Part shown: in pieces, positions 57,557 to 64,000 of the stretch
Position numbering within the stretch: position 1 is the stretch's first letter
How the letters are laid out: every line of letters begins with the position of its first letter
Assembly: GCF_001428665.1 (NCBI RefSeq)
Contig: NZ_LMIJ01000019.1
Location: 60,448-124,447 of the forward strand
Direction of reading: 5' to 3'
DNA: 64,000 nt
From: Acidovorax sp. Root219
Lineage (GTDB): Bacteria; Pseudomonadota; Gammaproteobacteria; Burkholderiales; Burkholderiaceae_C
Notes under the pieces: model-generated
Told to the model about the DNA's origin: nothing
Seen by the model: the letters and a program-made list of their open reading frames with translations, nothing else
Database searches by the model: none
Program-made: the position numbers and the translations under genes

Positions 57557-58207
57557 TCAGGCCATAGCCTTGGCCTTGCGCCCGGCACGCCAGGCGCCGA
57601 AGATGGCGATCAGCCCGGGGATGAAGATCATGGCCCAGATGATCTTGTCCAGGTTCTCCTTGACCCAGGCGAAGTTGCCGAAGAAGTAGCCTGCCGTGGC
57701 GATGCCCAGCACCCACAGCAGCGCGCCGCCCACGTTGAACGCCGTGAACTTGCTGCGCGACATTTCGGCCACGCCGGCCACGAAGGGGGCAAAGGTGCGG
57801 ATGAAGGGCATGAAGCGCGCGATCACGATGGTGACGCCGCCATAGCGCTCGTAGAACTCATGGGCCTGGTTGAACGCCCGGCGGTTGAACCAGCGCGAAT
57901 CCTCCCACTGGAAGACCTTGGGCCCGAAATAGCGGCCTATGGAGTAGTTGCACTGGTCCCCGAGGATGGCGGCCACGATCAGCACCGCACAGGCCAGCGG
58001 AAAGTTCATGAGCCCCGCACCGCACAGCGCGCCCACGATGAACAGCAGCGAATCGCCCGGCAGGAAGGGCATGACCACCACGCCCGTTTCGACGAAGACG
58101 ATGATGAACAGCAGCGCATAGACCCAGGGCCCGTAGTTCTGCACGAACATCTCGAGGTACTTGTCCACGTGCAGGATGAAGTCGATCAGGAAGGTGATGA
58201 GTTCCAT
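57557..58207 (-). CDS. DedA-family membrane protein
   Basis: A 216-residue inner-membrane protein of the DedA superfamily; members have been linked to undecaprenyl-phosphate or phospholipid flipping and to envelope homeostasis. Family marks: FVETGVVVMPFLPGDSLLF (about 39-57), GDQCNYSIGRYFG, and the re-entrant arginine motif IARFMPFIRTFAPFVAGV (about 129-146). Predicted 4-6 membrane or re-entrant helices. Divergent from mutL with 96 bp between. Confidence 0.93.
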   Translation of the reverse strand: MELITFLIDFILHVDKYLEMFVQNYGPWVYALLFIIVFVETGVVVMPFLPGDSLLFIVGALCGAGLMNFPLACAVLIVAAILGDQCNYSIGRYFGPKVFQWEDSRWFNRRAFNQAHEFYERYGGVTIVIARFMPFIRTFAPFVAGVAEMSRSKFTAFNVGGALLWVLGIATAGYFFGNFAWVKENLDKIIWAMIFIPGLIAIFGAWRAGRKAKAMA

Positions 58208-58303
58208 GGGGTCCGGGGCTGTTGAGGGCAGCGCGCATTATCCCCACCGGCATCCAGCCCCTGCCGGCAAGTCCCCACGGCAACCGGACCTAAAATCCGC
58301 AGG

Positions 58304-60307
58304 GTGACCTCCAACGCCCTTCCCTCCCCCGCAGCCGAACCCTCCGCCCGCCGTCCCATCCGCGACCTGCCCGACGAGCTGATCAGCCAGATCGCGGCCG
58401 GCGAGGTGGTCGAGCGCCCCGCTTCCGTCGTGCGCGAGCTGGTGGACAACGCGCTGGACGCGGGTGCCACGCAGGTCACCGTACGGCTGTCGGCCGGTGG
58501 CGTGCGCCTGATCACGGTGGAGGACGATGGCGGCGGCATTCCACAGGACGAGCTGCCGGTGGCCCTGCGCCGCCACGCCACGAGCAAGATCACCAACCTC
58601 ACGGACCTGGAGACCGTGGCCACCATGGGCTTTCGCGGCGAGGCCTTGGCCGCCGTGGCCTCGGTGTCCGAGATGTCGCTGCTGTCGCGCCCGGCCAGCC
58701 AGGCCACGGCCTTTCTGCTCGATGCGCGCAGCGGCGAGCTGCGCCCTGCGGCACGCGCCACCGGCACCACGGTGGAGGTCAAGGAATTGTTCTTTTCCAC
58801 CCCCGCGCGGCGCAAGTTCCTCAAGACCGATTCCACGGAGCTTGCGCACTGCATCGAATCCGTGCGCCGCCATGCACTGGCCCGGCCCGACGTGGGCTTT
58901 GCCATCTGGCACGAGGGCAAGCTGGTCGAGCAGTGGCGCGCCACCTTCTTGCCCGGCCAGGGCAGCGATGCGCAGGATGCGCTGGCCCGGCGCCTGTCCG
59001 ATGTGCTGGGCGAGGACTTCGTGACCCAATCGGTGGCCGTGCAGCACCGCTCGGGCGCGGTCACCGTGACCGGCCGCGCCGGCCTGCCCGATGCGGCACG
59101 CTCGCGCGCGGACCACCAGTACTGTTACGTCAACGGCCGCTTCGTGCGCGACAAGGTGCTTACGCACGCGGCACGCAGCGCTTACGAGGATGTGCTGCAC
59201 GGCCACAAGCAGCCGGTGTATGCGCTGTATGTGGAGATCGACCCGGCGCGTGTGGACGTGAACGTGCACCCCACCAAGATCGAGGTGCGCTTTCGCGACA
59301 GCCGCGAGGTGCACCAGGCCGTGCGCCACGCCGTGGAAAATGCCCTGGCCGCCCCGCGCGCCGCCGCATTGGCCGCTGCCGCCCTGGCCGCAGAAGCGGC
59401 CCCTGCGGCCACAGAACCAGCCCCCTTCACCCTGGCCAAGTCGCCGCTGCCCGACTGGCGCGCCCAGTCGGCCATGCGCTTCGAGGAGCCCGTGGGCCAC
59501 CGCGTGACAGACCTGCAGGCGTTGTGGGGCACGCCGGCAACCGCCACCCCGGTCCCGTCCACCGGCTTCGCCAGTGCAGCACTGCAGGCCGATGCGCCGG
59601 TCGCCGAGCGCACGGCATTCCCTGCCAGCAGCCTTGCAGCGGCAGCACCTGCGACACCGCTGCCCCAGCGCTCGGCGGGCGATGCCCCCCTGCCCGTGGG
59701 CCGCGATGGCCAGGAATCCGCCTGGCCCCTGGGCCGGGCCGTGGCGCAGTTGCATGGTGTCTACATCCTGGCAGAGAACGCGCAGGGCATGGTCATCGTG
59801 GACATGCATGCCGCGCACGAGCGCATCGTCTATGAGCGCCTGAAATCCCAGGTGGACAGCGGCGCGCGCATTGCCAGCCAGCCCCTCTTGATCCCCGCCA
59901 CCTTCGCGGCCACGCCCGAAGAGGTGGCCACGGCCGAGGCCAGCGTGGACGTGCTGGCCATGCTGGGGCTGGAGGTCGTGCCCTTCTCGCCCAAGACGCT
60001 GGCCGTGCGAGCCGTGCCCACCACGCTGGCCCAGGGCGACGCAGTGGAGCTGGCGCGCAGCGTGCTGGCCGAGCTGGCCGCGCACGACGCGACCACGGTG
60101 GTGCAGCGCGCGCGCAATGAGATCCTGGGCACCATGGCCTGCCATGGCGCGGTGCGCGCCAACCGCCGGCTCACCATCGACGAGATGAACGCCCTGCTGC
60201 GCCAGATGGAAACCACCGACCGTTCGGACCAGTGCAACCATGGCCGCCCCACCTGGCGCCAGCTGTCCATGCGTGAGCTGGACGCGCTGTTCCTGCGCGG
60301 GCGCTAG
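58304..60307 (+). CDS. mutL: DNA mismatch repair protein MutL, endonuclease type
   Basis: Links MutS recognition to strand removal. It has 667 residues from GTG 58304. The N-terminal GHKL ATPase has ISQIAAGEVVERPASVVREL, DNALDAGA, DDGGGIP and TMGFRGEALA. An Ala/Pro-rich linker covers about 345-480. The C-terminal nicking motif D-x-H-A-x2-E-x4-E is present as DMHAAHERIVYE (500-511), with ACHGAVRAN (Cys613) and CNHGRP (Cys644). The protein therefore should nick DNA itself, as expected in bacteria without MutH. Divergent from DedA. Confidence 0.96.
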   Translation: MTSNALPSPAAEPSARRPIRDLPDELISQIAAGEVVERPASVVRELVDNALDAGATQVTVRLSAGGVRLITVEDDGGGIPQDELPVALRRHATSKITNLTDLETVATMGFRGEALAAVASVSEMSLLSRPASQATAFLLDARSGELRPAARATGTTVEVKELFFSTPARRKFLKTDSTELAHCIESVRRHALARPDVGFAIWHEGKLVEQWRATFLPGQGSDAQDALARRLSDVLGEDFVTQSVAVQHRSGAVTVTGRAGLPDAARSRADHQYCYVNGRFVRDKVLTHAARSAYEDVLHGHKQPVYALYVEIDPARVDVNVHPTKIEVRFRDSREVHQAVRHAVENALAAPRAAALAAAALAAEAAPAATEPAPFTLAKSPLPDWRAQSAMRFEEPVGHRVTDLQALWGTPATATPVPSTGFASAALQADAPVAERTAFPASSLAAAAPATPLPQRSAGDAPLPVGRDGQESAWPLGRAVAQLHGVYILAENAQGMVIVDMHAAHERIVYERLKSQVDSGARIASQPLLIPATFAATPEEVATAEASVDVLAMLGLEVVPFSPKTLAVRAVPTTLAQGDAVELARSVLAELAAHDATTVVQRARNEILGTMACHGAVRANRRLTIDEMNALLRQMETTDRSDQCNHGRPTWRQLSMRELDALFLRGR

Positions 60308-60371
60308 CCGCCCACTGCATAGCCAAGGAGCATGCCGCAAGAGCGCGCTCCTCAGCCAACCTACGACCACC

Positions 60372-61052
60372 ATGCGTAACCACCTGACACCCGGGGGCCT
60401 TGCCCGCCTTCCCAGCCGAGCCCGCCAATGGGGCACTGCGGCTGCCCTGGCCATCGTGCTGCCGGCAGAGGCCGGACGCCCTCTGAGCGTGGACGATGCG
60501 GGCGTTGCAGAACAGGCAGGAGGCCAGTTGGAAGCGTGGTGGGAAGGAGGCCGCGGCACAAAGGGCAGCGCCTACCTCGCCCCAGCCTATTCGCCCTGGC
60601 AGGGCGTGGAGCTGGGCGCCGTGCTGGCGCGCGACTTCGAGGGCCACGCCACAGTGCAGGGACTGCAGGTCAAATGGTTGTGGACTGCATCGCAGGAGCA
60701 GGGATGCAACGCCGCCAGCACGGGCGGCCTGCTGCACACCCGCCACGCACCCGGCAACACCCTGGCCCTGGGCCTGGTAGGCACCTGCAATACGGCCTGG
60801 GGTGCCCTGCATGCCAACCTGGGTGCCCTGCGGCTACCAGCGCGGCACTGGATTCCCGCCTGGGGCTTTGCGGTGGAGCGCGCCTTGGGGCCCATCACCG
60901 TGCACGCCGAAGCCTTTGGCCAGCGCGGCAGCGCCCCCACCTTCCAGACAGGGGCCCGGTGGGAGTGGGCACCGCAGTGGCAAATCGACGGCAGCCTGGG
61001 CCGACAGCAGGGCCGCACGCTGCTGAGCATGGGTATCCAGCGCGGTTTCTGA
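60372..61052 (+). CDS. predicted exported protein, possible small beta-barrel, unknown
   Basis: A 226-residue protein from ATG 60372. A weak signal peptide (RQWGTAAALAIVLPAEA) precedes RPLSVDDAGVAEQAGGQLEAWW, an opening seen in some outer-membrane channel-like proteins of Burkholderiales. The rest alternates hydrophobic and polar residues in strand-like stretches (GVELGAVLARDFEGHATVQG, WIPAWGFAVERALGPITVHAEAF) and ends in LLSMGIQRGF, whose terminal Phe suits outer-membrane insertion. It follows mutL by 64 bp. I do not recognise the family. Confidence 0.65.
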   Translation: MRNHLTPGGLARLPSRARQWGTAAALAIVLPAEAGRPLSVDDAGVAEQAGGQLEAWWEGGRGTKGSAYLAPAYSPWQGVELGAVLARDFEGHATVQGLQVKWLWTASQEQGCNAASTGGLLHTRHAPGNTLALGLVGTCNTAWGALHANLGALRLPARHWIPAWGFAVERALGPITVHAEAFGQRGSAPTFQTGARWEWAPQWQIDGSLGRQQGRTLLSMGIQRGF

Positions 61053-61069
61053 GGGTTCGCCCGCGCAGA

Positions 61070-61093
61070 AAAAAGCCCGCACGCGGCGGGCTC
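61070..61093 (-). terminator. rho-independent terminator after the glycerophosphodiesterase gene
   Basis: AGCCCGC (61075-61081) pairs with GCGGGCT (61087-61093) across ACGCG; on the minus strand it ends in six T. It lies 19 bp past the gene's stop. Confidence 0.85.
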
Positions 61094-61112
61094 AGGGCAA
61101 AAGCAACACAGC

Positions 61113-62282
61113 TCAATTGTCGCGCGCAGCCTTGGCCTGGTCGGGGAAGTCGCTGAACAGGCCATCCACACCCAGGTTGAAGAACAGCTTGTACTCGGCC
61201 TTGGGGTCGCCCTTGAAGTCCGAGGCGAGCTGCTTGGGTTCGCTGCGGAAGGTGTAGGGGTGCACGAACAGGCCTTCGGCGTGGGCGTTCTTCACCACGT
61301 CGGTCGGGGGCAGCATCACGCGGTCGCGGTTGTCGATGATGCCGTCGCCGTTCAGGTCGTCGGCCTTGCCGTCGTTGTTGGCATCCACCTGCTTCGAAGG
61401 AATCAGGTACGGCTTCCAGGGGCCGATGCCGTCGGCGTAGGTCTTCACTTCCTTCAGACCGGCCGGGGTCAGCAGGCTGGCGAAGGTGCGGGCATCGCCG
61501 GCCACGGCGAAGTCGTAAGGCTTGTCGTAGGGGGCCACCAGCGACATGCTTCCGTCGGCCTTCACGTCGTCCGCGTCGACCAGTTGCACAAGGCGCACCT
61601 GGGTCTTGCTGCGCAGGTACTTGAGGTTCGCGACCTCGAACGACTGGATGATCACCGGCGAGTTCTTGGCCGTGTAGCCGTTCTTGGCCAGGATGGACAG
61701 CAGGCGGTCTTCGAGCGCCAGGTTCAGGCCCACGTGGTAGGTAGGGTGCTTGGTCTCGGTGTACACGCCCACCGTGCGGTTGGCCTTGGCGCCTTCGGTC
61801 TTGGCCAGTTCCAGGATTTCCTCGTAGGTGGGGATCAGGAACTTGCCGTTGTTGGACTGGTCGCGGTCTGCCATGGGCTGCACGGCACGCAGGGTCTTGA
61901 TCTCGGCCAGGGTGAAGTCGCTGGCGAACCAGCCTTCTTCCTTCACACCGTCCACGGTCTTCTGGGTCTTGCGGCTGGCGAACTCGGGGCGCTGCGAGAC
62001 GTCGGTGGTGGCCGTGATGTTGGGCTCATGGCGCGCGATCAGCACGCCGTCCTTGGTGGCCACGAGGTCGGGCTCGATGAAGTCGGCGCCCAGTTCGATG
62101 CCGCGGCGGTAGCTTTCCAGCGTGTGCTCGGGCAGGTAGCCGCTGGCGCCGCGGTGGCCAATGACCAGGGGCGTGGCGCCATTGAGCGTGGGGTATTTGG
62201 AATCGTTGTCGCCACCGCAGGCCGTGAGTGCCACGGCGGCCAAAAGGGCCAATGAACCGGCTTTCGCACCAGTAATGTGCAT
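61113..62282 (-). CDS. lipoprotein glycerophosphodiester phosphodiesterase (GlpQ-like) with EF-hand-like insert
   Basis: Hydrolyses glycerophosphodiesters to glycerol-3-phosphate and an alcohol, here at the envelope. It has 389 residues from ATG 62282, with lipobox LTAC (Cys22). The GDPD domain starts at [17 protein letters not shown] (His43, Arg44), metal ligands are in [12 protein letters not shown] (Glu70, Asp72) and the second catalytic His is H85 in IARHEPN. An insert at about 299-320 reads as an EF-hand-like or dockerin-like calcium loop ([10 protein letters not shown], then LNGDGIIDN). Divergent from gdhA; the 253-bp space has a dyad. Confidence 0.92.
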   Translation of the reverse strand: MHITGAKAGSLALLAAVALTACGGDNDSKYPTLNGATPLVIGHRGASGYLPEHTLESYRRGIELGADFIEPDLVATKDGVLIARHEPNITATTDVSQRPEFASRKTQKTVDGVKEEGWFASDFTLAEIKTLRAVQPMADRDQSNNGKFLIPTYEEILELAKTEGAKANRTVGVYTETKHPTYHVGLNLALEDRLLSILAKNGYTAKNSPVIIQSFEVANLKYLRSKTQVRLVQLVDADDVKADGSMSLVAPYDKPYDFAVAGDARTFASLLTPAGLKEVKTYADGIGPWKPYLIPSKQVDANNDGKADDLNGDGIIDNRDRVMLPPTDVVKNAHAEGLFVHPYTFRSEPKQLASDFKGDPKAEYKLFFNLGVDGLFSDFPDQAKAARDN

Positions 62283-62432
62283 CGTCTTCTCCTCGTGTTG
62301 TGGATTGGAATCGCCGAACTGTGGGGCCGGCTTGTGACAAGACCGTGACGCCCCATTACAGGGCATTTCAGCCATCAAAGCCAGGGCTTGCGCACCACAT
62401 TGAAGCAATACAGCCGTCATAATCCCCACAAT

Positions 62433-62446
62433 TGTGCATTTGCACA
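62433..62446. promoter_or_regulatory. dyad in the glycerophosphodiesterase/gdhA divergent region
   Basis: TGTGCA and TGCACA face each other across TT, about 90 bp before gdhA and 150 bp before the divergent gene. A CATAAT sequence lies just upstream (62418-62423), a possible -10 for gdhA. The protein that would bind is not identifiable. The remainder of 62283-62535 shows no gene. Confidence 0.35.
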
Positions 62447-62535
62447 CATGAGTTCATGACTTTTTGACATAACCCGCGGGTCTGGCCATTTCCGCCGGGC
62501 CTTTTCCTCCTCCCTGAAGAAAGCCTTTCTCTGAT

Positions 62536-63879
62536 ATGAAGTACGAGTCCGCTGGCAGTTTCCTTGCGCAAGTGGCGCAGCGCAACCCCCATCAACCCGA
62601 GTTTTTGCAGGCTGTCACAGAAGTCATGGAGAGCCTGTGGCCCTTCATCGCCCAGCACCCGCGCTATGCCGAGCATGGCCTGCTGGAGCGCCTGGTGGAG
62701 CCCGAGCGCGTGGTGATGTTCCGCGTCTCCTGGGTGGACGACCATGGCACGGTGCAGGTCAACCGCGGTTACCGTATCCAGCACAGCATGGCGATCGGCC
62801 CCTACAAGGGCGGTTTGCGCTTCCACCCCTCGGTGAACCTGTCGGTGCTCAAATTCCTGGCGTTCGAGCAAACCTTCAAGAACGCGCTGACCACCCTGCC
62901 CATGGGCGGCGGCAAGGGGGGCTCGGATTTCGACCCCAAGGGCAAGAGCCCCGGGGAGGTGATGCGTTTTTGCCAGGCCTTCGTCTCGGAGCTGTTCCGC
63001 CATGTGGGTGCGGACACCGACGTTCCGGCCGGCGACATCGGCGTGGGCGGGCGCGAGGTGGGCTTCATGGCCGGCATGATGAAGAAGCTCAGCAACCGGG
63101 CCGACTGCGTGTTCACGGGCAAGGGCCTGTCGTTCGGTGGCTCGCTGGTGCGCCCCGAGGCCACGGGCTACGGCACGGTGTACTTCGCGGCAGAGATGCT
63201 CAAGCAGAAGGGCCGCAGCTTCGACGGCCTGCGCGTGTCGGTCTCCGGCTCGGGCAATGTGGCGCAGTACGCGGTGGAAAAAGCCCTGGAGCTGGGCGCC
63301 AAGGTGGTCACGGTGTCCGACTCCAGCGGCACCATCGTCGATGAGGAAGGCTTCACCACCGAGAAGCTGGCCATTCTGATGGACGTGAAAAACCATCACT
63401 ACGGGCGCGTGGCCGACTATGCGGCCCGCACCGGCGCGAAGTTCGAGGCCGGCGTGCGCCCCTGGCATGTGCCGGTGGACGTGGCCCTGCCCTGCGCCAC
63501 GCAGAACGAACTCGATGCCGACGACGCGGCCGTGCTGATGAGGAACGGCGTCATCTGCGTGGCCGAAGGCGCCAACATGCCATCGACCATCGAGGCAGCC
63601 AAGGCCTTCGAGGCGGCGGGCGTGCTCTACGCACCCGGCAAGGCCAGTAACGCGGGTGGCGTGGCCACTTCGGGACTGGAGATGAGCCAGAACGCGGCCC
63701 GCCTGTCCTGGCCACGCGAAGAGGTGGACGCGCGCCTGCTGCAGATCATGCAGGGCATCCATGCCGCCTGCCTGCGCTACGGCAAGCGCGCCGACGGCAG
63801 CGTGAGCTATGTGGACGGGGCCAATGTGGCAGGCTTCGTGAAGGTGGCCGACGCGATGCTGGCGCAAGGCGTGGTGTAG
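62536..63879 (+). CDS. gdhA: glutamate dehydrogenase, probably NADP-specific
   Basis: Converts 2-oxoglutarate and ammonia to glutamate. It has 447 residues, the size of the small hexameric NADP-type enzymes. Motifs: GYRIQHSMAIGPYKGGLRFH, the catalytic-Lys region LPMGGGKGGSDFDPKGKS, DIGVGGREVGFM, and the nucleotide fold VSGSGNVAQYAVEKALELGA with Ser after the second beta strand (TVSDSSG), which fits NADP rather than NAD. Followed by two hairpins. Confidence 0.96.
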   Translation: MKYESAGSFLAQVAQRNPHQPEFLQAVTEVMESLWPFIAQHPRYAEHGLLERLVEPERVVMFRVSWVDDHGTVQVNRGYRIQHSMAIGPYKGGLRFHPSVNLSVLKFLAFEQTFKNALTTLPMGGGKGGSDFDPKGKSPGEVMRFCQAFVSELFRHVGADTDVPAGDIGVGGREVGFMAGMMKKLSNRADCVFTGKGLSFGGSLVRPEATGYGTVYFAAEMLKQKGRSFDGLRVSVSGSGNVAQYAVEKALELGAKVVTVSDSSGTIVDEEGFTTEKLAILMDVKNHHYGRVADYAARTGAKFEAGVRPWHVPVDVALPCATQNELDADDAAVLMRNGVICVAEGANMPSTIEAAKAFEAAGVLYAPGKASNAGGVATSGLEMSQNAARLSWPREEVDARLLQIMQGIHAACLRYGKRADGSVSYVDGANVAGFVKVADAMLAQGVV

Positions 63880-63898
63880 CCATCAACGGCATCCAAAA

Positions 63899-63915
63899 TC
63901 CCGCCAAAAGCGGGA
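63899..63915. terminator. short hairpin after gdhA
   Basis: TCCCGC and GCGGGA pair across CAAAA. It is flanked by A-rich sequence on the left, so it reads better as a terminator on the minus strand, but lies 19 bp after the gdhA stop. Confidence 0.5.
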
Positions 63916-63943
63916 AATAGGTAACAAAAGGGAGGCAAGGCCT

Positions 63944-63978
63944 AATGCCGTTCACTTAAGCCAGTGAGCGGCATTTTT
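63944..63978 (+). terminator. hairpin with T run after gdhA
   Basis: AATGCCG (63944-63950) pairs with CGGCATT (63969-63975), with an inner CACT/AGTG stem, and is followed by TTTCC giving a run of five T. It is a good rho-independent terminator for gdhA. The dyad could equally be the end of an element continuing past the window. Confidence 0.7.
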
Positions 63979-64000
63979 CCTGTCTGCACATAGCCCATAC

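Overview
The window is about 64 kb of densely coded, G+C-rich chromosome, with codon third positions almost always G or C. Gene content and order point to a betaproteobacterium of the Burkholderiales, most likely Comamonadaceae (Acidovorax/Comamonas/Delftia-like). The pointers are the block pyrG-kdsA-DUF1330-eno-ftsB, periplasmic receptors of the Bug/TctC type, a MutL carrying the endonuclease motif, and a parE-lytic transglycosylase-parC cluster. I saw no rRNA, tRNA, CRISPR array, prophage or complete insertion sequence. The assignment to family is inference; a 16S or marker-gene comparison would settle it.

Region 1-11 kb (accessory and stress functions). An RND efflux permease (cut by the left edge) and its periplasmic adaptor are read leftward. 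Behind a leader of nearly 400 nt lies a MerR-type promoter with a perfect SoxR-like box. Next come a hydrolase-fold protein whose catalytic Ser and His are replaced, a LysR regulator, a VF530-like protein, a DJ-1/PfpI protein divergent from a MocR regulator, and a nitrilase divergent from another LysR regulator.

Region 11-29 kb. A coupled pair (circularly permuted ATP-grasp plus alpha-E protein), ComEC, RidA, a chemoreceptor, then parE, a lytic transglycosylase and parC with overlapping ends. After these come an MFS transporter, a small membrane protein, a methyltransferase, dapA, bamC and a metallo-beta-lactamase-fold hydrolase.

Region 29-43 kb (mostly housekeeping). A small Ala-rich lipoprotein, the ribosomal oxygenase roxA with a coupled unknown gene, an SlyD-like isomerase, a glycine-zipper lipoprotein, dut with a coupled membrane protein, coaBC, pyrG, kdsA, DUF1330, eno, ftsB, a P-loop-like Cys-rich unknown, a stand-alone CZB-domain protein, hslO, a gamma-carbonic-anhydrase-like protein and a DUF455 ferritin-like protein.

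Region 43-64 kb. Two tandem EAL-HDOD paralogues, two Bug receptors flanking xerD, an auxin-efflux-carrier-type transporter coupled to a lipoprotein esterase, a ghrA-type reductase, queG and tsaE head to head, amiC, a cupin, a second chemoreceptor, a small glycine-zipper lipoprotein, a DedA protein, mutL, an unknown exported protein, a lipoprotein glycerophosphodiesterase with an EF-hand-like insert, and gdhA. Rho-independent terminators are visible at several junctions.

The strongest candidates for something new are the SoxR-type promoter with its long leader in front of an RND pump, the pseudo-hydrolase beside that pump, the degenerate EAL-HDOD tandem, the stand-alone CZB protein lacking its Cys ligand, the P-loop-like Cys-cluster protein after ftsB, and a 105-bp inverted-repeat element between two genes.
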